A stretch of DNA of 39,308 bases from Oscillospiraceae bacterium (lineage in GTDB: Bacteria; Bacillota; Clostridia; Oscillospirales; CAG-272): NCBI GenBank assembly GCA_015063645.1, contig SVTS01000018.1, positions 1 to 39,308 on the forward strand, given 5' to 3'. The notes beneath the pieces were generated by a model. That model was not told where the DNA came from and ran no database searches. It saw only the letters and a program-made list of their open reading frames with translations. Made by a program: the position numbers and the translations under genes. This document shows positions 16,471-23,953 of the stretch, in pieces (position 1 is the stretch's first letter; each line of letters starts with the position of its first letter).

Positions 16471-16803
16471 ATGGAATCCAAACGCTTCACCAAAAACGAC
16501 AGCGGCTTTACCTGCGCCCATTGCGGAAAGGAAGTCCAGCCGCTGGGCTATACCTCCCGGAATCATTGCCCCTTCTGCCTCTGGTCCCTCCACCTGGATG
16601 AAAATCCCGGTGACCGCGCCTCCGACTGCGGCGGTCAGATGGAACCAGTCCGCGCAGAACCGGATCCCCGCCGGGGATTCATCATCACCCACCGCTGTAC
16701 CAAATGCGGCGCCCTCCGCCGGAATAAAGCCGCCGCCGAGGCGAAAGTCCAGCCGGACGATATGAGCCTGCTGATCAGTCTCACCGCAAAAGCGGAAATC
16801 TGA
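16471..16803 (+). CDS. RNHCP-domain zinc-ribbon protein
   Basis: 110 residues, whole protein is the RNHCP domain. Paired cysteines are CAHCGKE (16-19), CPFC in the signature RNHCPFCLWSLHLD, and HRCTKCGALRRNK; DCGG lies between. The layout suggests zinc binding. The family's role is unknown, possibly in RNA or translation by analogy with zinc ribbons (inference). The ATG follows AAAGGCTCCCCCAT. Leader consists of repeats A, C and D behind a promoter at 15672. A strong terminator follows, so it is monocistronic. Confidence 0.85.
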   Translation: MESKRFTKNDSGFTCAHCGKEVQPLGYTSRNHCPFCLWSLHLDENPGDRASDCGGQMEPVRAEPDPRRGFIITHRCTKCGALRRNKAAAEAKVQPDDMSLLISLTAKAEI

Positions 16804-16811
16804 ATATCCCC

Positions 16812-16857
16812 AAAAACGGAGAAATATCGCCTGAATGCGCAATGTTTCTCCGTTTTT
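16812..16857 (+). terminator. Rho-independent terminator of the RNHCP gene
   Basis: Arms AAAAACGGAGAAA (16812-16824) and TTTCTCCGTTTTT (16845-16857) with a 20-nt loop, ending in T5. Confidence 0.8.
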
Positions 16858-16868
16858 CTCGTTTTCTA

Positions 16869-16897
16869 TTTACTTTTGTTTAAATTCCTGCTATACT
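16869..16897 (+). promoter_or_regulatory. Promoter of the E2/CAT-like gene
   Basis: TTTACT (16869-16874), 17-nt spacer, TATACT (16892-16897). The start codon is at 16941, giving a short leader with SD CGGAGGTG. Confidence 0.65.
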
Positions 16898-16940
16898 ATA
16901 CCCATCATCCCGTGAAAATTTATACCCCCGGAGGTGCTGT

Positions 16941-17792
16941 ATGGCTAAATCCACAATGCGCCGCGTCAAATCCATCCCCCCGATGGCTATGATGGTTCCC
17001 TTTATCATGGTTAACCGCGTCGGTGCCCAGAATTTCATCACCGATCATATCCGCATGGACAGACTGGAAAAATACCTCAAGGAAAAACAGGCGGAGGGCA
17101 TGACCAATATCTCCCTCATGCACGTCCTCATCGCCGCCTACGTCCGGCTGTGCGCCGAGCGTCCCGCCATCAATCGCTTCATCCGCGGTCAGCGGGTGTG
17201 GACGCGGGATGAGGTGGAAGTTTCCCTCGTTATCAAAAAAGAGATGAATCTGGAATCCCCCGATACTGCCGTGAAGATCACCGTCGGGCGCGACGCCACT
17301 CTGGCGGATGTGTATAACGCGCTGGACGCGCAGATCACCGGCTACCGGGACAACCCCGGCGGCGGATTTGATAATCTGGTCAAAGTGCTGTCGCTGATCC
17401 CGGCGCTGCTGCTCAAATTTGTGGTGTGGTTTCTGCGCGTGCTGGATTATTTCGGTGCGATTCCCAAATTCTTGACGAAGCTGAGCCCCTTCCACTGCTC
17501 GTTCTTCATTACGTCCATGGGATCGCTGGGCATCCCGCCCATCTATCATCACCTGTACGATTTCGGCACCTGCCCCGCGTTCTGCTCCTTTGGTGCGAAA
17601 CGCCGTGTGAATGAGATCGAAGCCGACGGCACGGTGACGAAGAAATCCTATGTGGACGTGACGTTTGTGACGGACGAACGCATCTGCGACGGGTATTATT
17701 TTGCCTCTGCGCTGAGGCAGTTCAAGAACATCCTCCGTGATCCCTGGCAGCTGGATACGCCTCCGGCGGAAGTGAAGGAAGATGTGAAGTAA
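16941..17792 (+). CDS. 2-oxoacid dehydrogenase E2 / CAT-fold protein lacking the catalytic His
   Basis: 283 residues resembling the catalytic domain of dihydrolipoamide acyltransferases, without any lipoyl or subunit-binding domain. The C-terminal active-site motif is normally H-x-x-x-D-G; here it reads DERICDG at 245-251, so Glu246 stands where His is expected while Asp250 and Gly251 remain. Residues 147-172 (VKVLSLIPALLLKFVVWFLRV) are strongly hydrophobic, an insertion that could bind membrane. The upstream motif FFITSMGSLGIPPIYHHLYDFGT is conserved in the fold. No E1 or E3 genes lie nearby. It is probably not a classical acyltransferase; a binding or altered catalytic role is inferred. CGGAGGTG gives a clear start. 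Confidence 0.8.
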   Translation: MAKSTMRRVKSIPPMAMMVPFIMVNRVGAQNFITDHIRMDRLEKYLKEKQAEGMTNISLMHVLIAAYVRLCAERPAINRFIRGQRVWTRDEVEVSLVIKKEMNLESPDTAVKITVGRDATLADVYNALDAQITGYRDNPGGGFDNLVKVLSLIPALLLKFVVWFLRVLDYFGAIPKFLTKLSPFHCSFFITSMGSLGIPPIYHHLYDFGTCPAFCSFGAKRRVNEIEADGTVTKKSYVDVTFVTDERICDGYYFASALRQFKNILRDPWQLDTPPAEVKEDVK

Positions 17793-17800
17793 ATATATGC

Positions 17801-18293
17801 TGCTGTGCAGCTTTTTCCGCGGCTAACGCGAGTTGCCTGCGGCAACTCGGTCGAGCTTGGCGCGATGACTCCGTCATCGTTCCGCCTACGGCGGAATACC
17901 GCCAATCTCGCGCCGCGGTAGGGCGGGAAAGGACCATCCCACGGGAACCCCCAAAGCTCGCTTCGCTCACTTCGGGGAACCCCTACCTCGCCGAAGTTCC
18001 TTTCCCGCCCTCTTCCGTGCTTCGCACGGAATTCACCCACCCAATCTCCTTGGCTGCAGCAGAAGTTTAATGTAACCTTATAAAAAACGCCGGAAGATTT
18101 TGCATTGCAAAATCTTCCGGCGTAAAATAATTATATATGGGCACACAAAATTTTTGCCGTAGGCAAGGAGATGAGGTGGGTGAATTGCACACCGGCAGGT
18201 GTGCAAGAGGGCGGAGAAGAAACTTCGCCGTTTGAGATGGTTCTTCTCCGCCCTACCGCGGCATTAGCCGCGGAAAAGGCTGCACTGCAGAAG
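17801..18293. repeat. Family F element, copy 2 (complete, between convergent genes)
   Basis: Full inverted duplication of about 490 bp, running from 9 nt after one stop codon to 4 nt before the other. Left hairpin: AGGGCGGGAAAGGA (17920-17933) / TCCTTTCCCGCCCT (17998-18011). Right hairpin: AGGGCGGAGAAGAA (18208-18221) / TTCTTCTCCGCCCT (18241-18254), whose loop is the reverse complement of the left consensus loop. Ends are GCTGTGCAGC and GCTGCACTGCAG. A mini-hairpin GAGTTGCC / GGCAACTC sits near 17830-17848. Confidence 0.85.
18088..18122. terminator. Symmetrical terminator-like hairpin in F copy 2
   Basis: Arms CGCCGGAAGATTTTGCA (18088-18104) and TGCAAAATCTTCCGGCG (18106-18122), with AAAAAA before and AAAATAATTA after. 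Placed to end both the E2-like transcript and the dxs transcript. Confidence 0.65.
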
Positions 18294-18296
18294 ATT

Positions 18297-20126
18297 TCAG
18301 CGGAAATCCGCGGCTTCGGCCGCGACGCTTCCCGCATCGAGCCCCAGCATCCGCCGGAGATTCTCCTCATCCCCGTGGGGGATGAATCCCTCCACTCCGA
18401 TGATCTTCGTCTCCGGCAGGGGGATCTGCGCTGCCAGCATCTCGCCGATGCCGCCGCGGCGCATTGCTTCCTCCAGAATCACGCACCGCTTCGCGCCGCC
18501 GATCGCCTGCGCGATCTCATCCGCGGGCAGCGGCATCAGCCGGGCAATGCGGATCACGCGCACCGCTTTTCCGCCCCCCGCCAGAGAATCCGCCGCCAGA
18601 AGTGCCTGCAGACTTTCCCGTCCGTAGGTGATCAGCACGGTCTCCGGCTTTCCGCCGCCGAAATCCGCCGTATATATATTGCCCCGGCTTACCCAGACGG
18701 AGCGGTCGTACTCCTCTTCCGTCCCCCGGGGATAGCGGATGATTTTCACGCCGTCCTCCTTCATGCAGGTGCGGAGCATCGCCGCCAGCTCACCGCAGGA
18801 TTCCGGCGCATAGATTTTAATGCCCGGGATCGGGGAGAAGAGGGCGATGTCGAATACGCCCTGATGGGTCACACCGTCGCCGGGGACGATGCCGCACCGG
18901 TCCAGTGCCAGCGTCAGGGAGATTTTCTGCAGAGCCGCATCGTGGAGTACCTGATCAAATGCCCGCTGGGCAAAGGTGGAGTAGATCGCCGCCGCCGGCT
19001 TCATACCCGCACGGGCGAGCCCCGCGGCAAAGGTCACCGCGTGCTCCTCCGCAATGCCCACGTCAAAGAACCGCTCCGGATACTGCGCGGCAAATCCGCT
19101 CAGCCCCGTTCCGTCGGGCATCGCCGCCGTTACGGCGCAGATTCTGTCATCCTCCGCCGCCATTGCGCACATCACATCGCCGAAGGTGGAGGAAAACGTG
19201 ACCTTTCCGCCGCCTGCCGGCGCACCGTCCAGCAGAGGGAAGGGCGATACGCCGTGATACTTATCCGGATGCTCCTCCGCCGGGAGATAGCCCTGTCCCT
19301 TTTTCGTGACCACATGCACCACGCAGGGTACATCGCAGTCCATTGCTTCCCGGAATACGGTTTCCAGCGCCGCTTCGTTTGCGCCGTCCACGGGACCGAG
19401 ATACTCCAGTCCGAAGCTCTCGAAAATATTTTTCTGATTGAGCACCCGCTTGATGAATTCCTTAATCCGGATCGCCCCGGCGATCATGGGTTTCCCCAGC
19501 ATCGGAATGCGGGAGCAGATCGCCTTGACCGTGCGCTTGAAGGTGAAATAGCTCCGGCTCAGGCGGATTCTGCCGAAATAATCGGAGAGGGCGCCTACGT
19601 TTTTGGAGATAGACATCTCATTGTCGTTGAGGACGATCATCAGCTTCAGCCCCTTGCGGGCGCATCCGTTCAGCGCCTCGTAGACCATGCCGTTGCCGAA
19701 TGACCCGTCGCCGATCACCGCCACCGTCCATGCGTCACTGCCCTGCAGACGGTTCGCCTCGGCGATGCCGAGGGCGGAGGAGAGGGAAGTGCCGGAGTGA
19801 CCTGTGGTGAAGGGATCATGCTCGCTCTCCTCCCGTGAGGGGAAGCCGGACATGCCGCCGAACCGGCGGAGACTGCGGAAGCCGTCCAGCCGACCGGTGA
19901 TGATCTTGTGCGCGTAGCACTGATGCCCCACGTCGAAGATGATCGCATCCTTTGGGGAATCAAAAACGCGGTGAAGAGCGACGGTCATTTCGACCACGCC
20001 CAGATTGGATGCCAGATGACCGCCGTTTTCGGCGGCGGCATCCAGAATTTCCGCCCGGATTTCGCCGCAGAGGGCAGGGATCTCGGATGCGGGGAGGGAT
20101 TTCAGCTCAGAGGGGGAATGTATCAT
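18297..20126 (-). CDS. dxs: 1-deoxy-D-xylulose-5-phosphate synthase
   Basis: 609 residues, close to the usual length. The TPP motif GDGS is at 139-142 with Asn167. Other family motifs are GGHLASNLGVVE near 35-46, DVGHQCYAHKI, HSGTSLSSALG, GIAEEHAVTFAAGLA and YSTFAQRAFDQ. It condenses pyruvate and glyceraldehyde-3-phosphate, the first step of the MEP isoprenoid pathway. ATG 20126 was chosen for the CCGGAGG SD about 7 nt upstream; the frame is open 27 codons further but without an SD. It starts 41 nt after a heparinase-like gene and is probably co-transcribed with it, an unusual neighbour. The ispA/xseAB genes often found near dxs are absent. Confidence 0.95.
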   Translation of the reverse strand: MIHSPSELKSLPASEIPALCGEIRAEILDAAAENGGHLASNLGVVEMTVALHRVFDSPKDAIIFDVGHQCYAHKIITGRLDGFRSLRRFGGMSGFPSREESEHDPFTTGHSGTSLSSALGIAEANRLQGSDAWTVAVIGDGSFGNGMVYEALNGCARKGLKLMIVLNDNEMSISKNVGALSDYFGRIRLSRSYFTFKRTVKAICSRIPMLGKPMIAGAIRIKEFIKRVLNQKNIFESFGLEYLGPVDGANEAALETVFREAMDCDVPCVVHVVTKKGQGYLPAEEHPDKYHGVSPFPLLDGAPAGGGKVTFSSTFGDVMCAMAAEDDRICAVTAAMPDGTGLSGFAAQYPERFFDVGIAEEHAVTFAAGLARAGMKPAAAIYSTFAQRAFDQVLHDAALQKISLTLALDRCGIVPGDGVTHQGVFDIALFSPIPGIKIYAPESCGELAAMLRTCMKEDGVKIIRYPRGTEEEYDRSVWVSRGNIYTADFGGGKPETVLITYGRESLQALLAADSLAGGGKAVRVIRIARLMPLPADEIAQAIGGAKRCVILEEAMRRGGIGEMLAAQIPLPETKIIGVEGFIPHGDEENLRRMLGLDAGSVAAEAADFR

Positions 20127-20166
20127 GGGAAAACCTCCGGGGTACATGGTACGCTGAGGGGAGTAT

Positions 20167-22146
20167 TCAGCGGGAATGGGGAATCGGGAATGCAGTATCT
20201 GCCCCAAAAACGGTTACGCCGTTTTCGTCTGCGGTGAAACGGGTGATCGGACAGCCGGTGTCGGAGGGACAGAGTACCGTCACGATCTGTGCCTCGCTGC
20301 CTCTTCTGGCGAAGGACAGCGCCGGTGCGGGTTTGTCCCGTCCCGCCCAGCCGCGGCAGGGGGATGTGCATCCGCGGCGCACAGTCATCTCGCCGTCGCA
20401 GAACAGCGTCAGCGTGACGCGGCGTCTGTCTTCTTCCTCATGGCGGATTCCGTCTTCATCCTTCCAGATGCGGCGGCGGAAATCCGCTTCGATGCGGTGC
20501 ATAGTATCCCCGGAAAGTACCGTCAGCGGCACGTCCTTCATGTTCCACAGCGTTTCATAGGTATGTTCCGCCCCGTCCCGGGATTCGTAGCGGTCGATGA
20601 TCACATAGAACGGCACGGCGGAGAAGGGATGCTTTTTGACCTTGATCACCCGGCGGCGGTGGGTCGCCTGCAGCTGATTGGCACCGTAGCCCTCATCGTA
20701 GACGCCGTCCAGCACATCCGCGTCAGCTCCCAGCTCTGCCGCCAGCTGCGCCGACTGATCCAGCGGATCGCCCGTACGCCAGCGGTAGACACCGCGGCGG
20801 TTCTGGCTCAGTCCGTCCACCACGCCCGTGTTGTGCGCGAAGGAGGAGATCTCATAGCTTCGATAGAGGGATTTGTCATATTTCGAGCAGCCGGGATCGT
20901 CCAGCATATCCCGCCCGTAGGCGGAGAGGAGGAACATCAGCTTATCCTCGTGCTGATGGGCACGCCCCAGAGGACCGCTCTCAAAGAATGCCCACTGATC
21001 GTCCCTGCCCCAGCCGTCCCGCAGAACGGCGATGCCGCAGTAGGGCAGAATCGTATCCTTTTCCGCAGGTGCATTGCCCTCGCGTCCGGCGGAAGCGAAG
21101 AAGCGCAGATGCTCCTTTTCGGGGAAATATTTCAGTCCCTCGGAGCACCAGTATGCCACATTAGTGTGCTCACCGTCGTTCAGCGCGGGCAGGCGGAAAT
21201 TCCCCTTGGACATTTTGGGATAGAAATCGAACGCCAGCCCCAGCGCATCCATGAACGGCGCATCCACGCCGTAAGCGAGGCACAGCTCCGCCGCCTGTGT
21301 ATAATTGGAGACCGCCACGGAGTGATAAGCAGTGGTCATCTCGTACTGGAATCCCTCGGGATAGAGGGAATTTTCCAGCTCCTGTGTCAGCCGTGCGGCG
21401 GCATATGCCTGCCATTCCGCTCCGTCGGCGAAGAACGGACAGAGCGTTCCCGCAAAGAACAGCCCGTTCATCTCCATGATCAGCCAGTTTTCAAAGGACG
21501 GATACATCCGCAGCCGGTTGGCGTTCTCCCATACGGAGGTGAAGAACAGGCTGATAAAGTGATCCGTGATCCGGGGAGAGGGAAGAAAGGCGTGGAGAGC
21601 ATAGAACCAGTTGAATGCCAGCCGTATGCCGATATGGATGGAGGCGAAGGGACCGACGAAACGCCCGGTGGGCAGTTCCTCCCCGGGGCATTCGCACTGC
21701 TCATACCATGTATTGAATAATGTAAGGAACGTTTCGACATATGTCTCGTCGGGCTCCTCCCGGTAGAGATGCCCCAGCATCCGGAATTCGGGATGGCGGT
21801 GAAGCTGGGTCCATTCCACATAGCCGTCGGGGGTGGGATTGACGTTGTAATCCACGCATCCGCCGGGGAAATAGTGGCAGAATCCCACGGCGACAATGCC
21901 GCCTTTGGCAAGCCGCTGTGCCGCCTGCCGCTCGGTTTCCTCCCGCAGAATCTCCCGACCGGTGTTCATCGGACGGTAGGGGATGCGGAAGAAGCGGTCA
22001 GGATCCAGTGTCTTCCGGATATAGCCGGCGAAAACCGCCTCGGCGGCGGCAATATCACCCGCCCGTACAAGGGCGGGAATCCCCGCAAGAGCGGGGATGG
22101 AGTAATCCAGTTTTTCACAAAGAAATTCAGATATGGAAAGACGCAT
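20167..22146 (-). CDS. Heparinase II/III-family polysaccharide lyase-like protein
   Basis: 659 residues. The N-terminal two thirds look like the alpha/alpha-toroid of the family (many Trp/Tyr-rich helices, e.g. HRHPEFRMLGHLYREEPDETY). The C-terminal beta-sandwich begins near residue 390 with the signature AHQHEDKLMFLLSAYGRDMLDDPG, whose His and Asp residues match the family's metal or catalytic positions. Such enzymes cleave uronate-containing glycans (heparin, alginate, chondroitin-like). No signal peptide is seen, so it may act on imported oligosaccharides in the cytoplasm (inference). The SD AAAAGGAGG is strong. Its leader carries, on the minus strand, family A, B and a D remnant in the usual order. 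Confidence 0.85.
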   Translation of the reverse strand: MRLSISEFLCEKLDYSIPALAGIPALVRAGDIAAAEAVFAGYIRKTLDPDRFFRIPYRPMNTGREILREETERQAAQRLAKGGIVAVGFCHYFPGGCVDYNVNPTPDGYVEWTQLHRHPEFRMLGHLYREEPDETYVETFLTLFNTWYEQCECPGEELPTGRFVGPFASIHIGIRLAFNWFYALHAFLPSPRITDHFISLFFTSVWENANRLRMYPSFENWLIMEMNGLFFAGTLCPFFADGAEWQAYAAARLTQELENSLYPEGFQYEMTTAYHSVAVSNYTQAAELCLAYGVDAPFMDALGLAFDFYPKMSKGNFRLPALNDGEHTNVAYWCSEGLKYFPEKEHLRFFASAGREGNAPAEKDTILPYCGIAVLRDGWGRDDQWAFFESGPLGRAHQHEDKLMFLLSAYGRDMLDDPGCSKYDKSLYRSYEISSFAHNTGVVDGLSQNRRGVYRWRTGDPLDQSAQLAAELGADADVLDGVYDEGYGANQLQATHRRRVIKVKKHPFSAVPFYVIIDRYESRDGAEHTYETLWNMKDVPLTVLSGDTMHRIEADFRRRIWKDEDGIRHEEEDRRRVTLTLFCDGEMTVRRGCTSPCRGWAGRDKPAPALSFARRGSEAQIVTVLCPSDTGCPITRFTADENGVTVFGADTAFPIPHSR

Positions 22147-22189
22147 AAAAACTGCCTCCTTTTATGTTTGGCGGGTGTCCCGCCGGTGC

Positions 22190-22222
22190 GGTCAGCGTTC
22201 TGTCATTCGATAGGAGACGCGA
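22190..22222 (-). repeat. Family D 5' remnant before the heparinase-like gene
   Basis: On the minus strand CGTCTCCTATCGAATGACAGAACGCTGACC matches the opening of D copy 3 (GTCTCCACCGAATAACAGAACGCTATC). It keeps the A-B-D order relative to a minus-strand gene. Confidence 0.45.
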
Positions 22223-22244
22223 CAGGTTTGCGGTGAAGATACCC

Positions 22245-22319
22245 GTAGGGGCGCATCACGATGCGCCCGTTTCGCCCGGGCTGCATTTGTTCGACGGGCG
22301 ATTCGTGAATCGCCCCTAC
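22245..22319 (-). repeat. Family B inverted-repeat element, copy 4 (reverse)
   Basis: GTAGGGGCG / CGCCCCTAC ends with the two palindromes in reverse order (GCATCACGATGC first). The centre differs from copies 1, 2 and 5. Confidence 0.75.
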
Positions 22320-22355
22320 GGGATAACGGTATTTTTCGCTTCAGCAGTAAACGTA

Positions 22356-22620
22356 TACCGGATTAGCAATAATTTTCGCTGCAGCGGAAATCGGACTGCG
22401 CTTCCGCCGCGAGTATTCGCGGCAAAGGTCTGGCCAGACAATTCCGTGCCGCAAGGATTTGCGGCACCCCAATCTGCACAGACTATATGGCTTCATTTGC
22501 CACGGGGGTGCAGGCGAGTTGCTTCGCAACTCGGTCGAGGTTGGCAAAGCCAACCTCGCGGGACTCGTCCCCTGCCAGGTGCAGGACAGCGTCCTGCCGG
22601 GGCCGCGCCCCGCCGTCCCC
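22356..22620 (-). repeat. Family A element, copy 8 (reverse)
   Basis: Begins 11 nt after the DUF2791 ATPase stop, on the same strand as that gene. Stem 2 at 22406-22423: GCCGCGA / TCGCGGC. Stem 1 at 22446-22467: GTGCCGCAA / TTGCGGCAC. Two mini-hairpins (GAGTTGC / GCAACTC and GAGGTTGGC / GCCAACCTC) are inserted at 22516-22558. Confidence 0.82.
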
Positions 22621-22630
22621 CAAAAATAAA

Positions 22631-23953
22631 TCATAACTCAAACTCACCCAGCTCCACAACAGTTTCCTCATCGGGGGGCGCGGCGGCTGCCAGGGCGGTG
22701 CGGACTACGTCCGCAAACTGCGTGCCGGGATTCTGATGCAGCAGATCCAGCAGCGTCACATAGTCCCGGATGACCTCACGGGGCGTGATCATCTCCTCCG
22801 CACCTACGCGGTCCATCTCCTCGCGGAGAAAAGCTTCCGTTTCCCCATCCGTTACCGCTTCGGCGGTGCCGTAATACTGGGCGTGCAGGGCACGGAGCCT
22901 CAGACAGAGCGCGTACAGCTCGTTGTCCGACAGCCGCCTCAGCCGGATCACCGGGGAGTGCATGTTCACAAGCGACGTGCTGCCCTCCTCCGTGAATCGG
23001 GCATCCGCCAGCCGGCTCCGCAGAGCTTCATAGCCGAAAAGCCCCCGGCGGGTGTCCTCCAGAAACCGGGGCGTGCCGCCCAGAACGATCATCAGCCCCT
23101 GCGTCACACCCTGCAGGGTGTCGTTGTACATGGACAGAATCTTCTCATAATTGGCGTCCCGCGAGACGCGGTGGCTGATCTTGTACAGATTCACACATTC
23201 GTCAATCAGTACCAGTAAGCCCTTCTGCCCGGCGGCTCGGACAAAAGCACCCATAAGCCGCAGGGCGCTGTACCAGTTCTGATCGTCAATCACGGACAGC
23301 GTCCGGACGTCGATTGCCTGGCGCGCTTCCGTCTTGTTGTTGTATTCGCCTCTCAGCCAGCGGACACAGGCGTTCATCTTCTCCTCGTCGTCGTCCAGAT
23401 ACGCCCCGCACCAGCGGGAGATCACCGAGGCGCAGTCGAATCCGCCTACCTCGGCAAGCATCGGACGAAGCCGGTCCGCCACAGCGCGGCGGATGAATTC
23501 CCTGTATTCCCCCTCGCTTAAATTCCCGGGGGCGCTTTCCGATGCATCCGTCACAAATCGGCTCAGAAGGATCGGCCATGCGCCGCCCTCCGGCGCGGCT
23601 TTGCACGCCAGATTCCGGCTCAGCTCCCGGTACGTCGCAAGACCGCCCGCACCGGATAATTTTCTCTCCGGGGAAAGATCCGCATCCGCTGTGACAAATC
23701 CCAGCTCCAGCGCTCTGGAGCGGAGCAGCTGCAGCATAAAACTCTTGCCTGAGCCGTACCGCCCGATCAGCAGCCGCATGGCGGAACCGCCCTCCGCTAC
23801 CCGATCCAGATCCTCCGTCAGCGCGCGGATCTCCGCCGTGCGGCCGATGGCAATGTAGGGCGCGCCGGAACGGGGCACCACGCCGGCGGATATGCCACTC
23901 AGAAGGGAACCCAGCACACGCCGGGGCACTCTCTGCGCATTCAGTTTATCCAA
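22631..23953 (-). CDS. DUF2791 / BREX-type (BrxD-like) P-loop ATPase
   Basis: 440 residues. Walker A GRYGSGKS is at 64-71 and Walker B LLVLIDE at 246-252; the family motif LGGTPRFLEDTRRGLFGYEALRSRL is near 291-315. This matches the DUF2791 ATPases that occur next to TerB-N proteins and in BREX-like systems. The predicted role is an ATP-dependent partner in a defence or stress complex (from family context, not shown). The start is TTG at 23951-23953: an AGGAGA SD lies about 7 nt upstream and the N-terminus then begins at the family's usual point. It overlaps the TerB gene by 13 nt, indicating translational coupling. The SF2 helicase often found with such pairs is not in this window. Confidence 0.87.
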   Translation of the reverse strand: MDKLNAQRVPRRVLGSLLSGISAGVVPRSGAPYIAIGRTAEIRALTEDLDRVAEGGSAMRLLIGRYGSGKSFMLQLLRSRALELGFVTADADLSPERKLSGAGGLATYRELSRNLACKAAPEGGAWPILLSRFVTDASESAPGNLSEGEYREFIRRAVADRLRPMLAEVGGFDCASVISRWCGAYLDDDEEKMNACVRWLRGEYNNKTEARQAIDVRTLSVIDDQNWYSALRLMGAFVRAAGQKGLLVLIDECVNLYKISHRVSRDANYEKILSMYNDTLQGVTQGLMIVLGGTPRFLEDTRRGLFGYEALRSRLADARFTEEGSTSLVNMHSPVIRLRRLSDNELYALCLRLRALHAQYYGTAEAVTDGETEAFLREEMDRVGAEEMITPREVIRDYVTLLDLLHQNPGTQFADVVRTALAAAAPPDEETVVELGEFEL

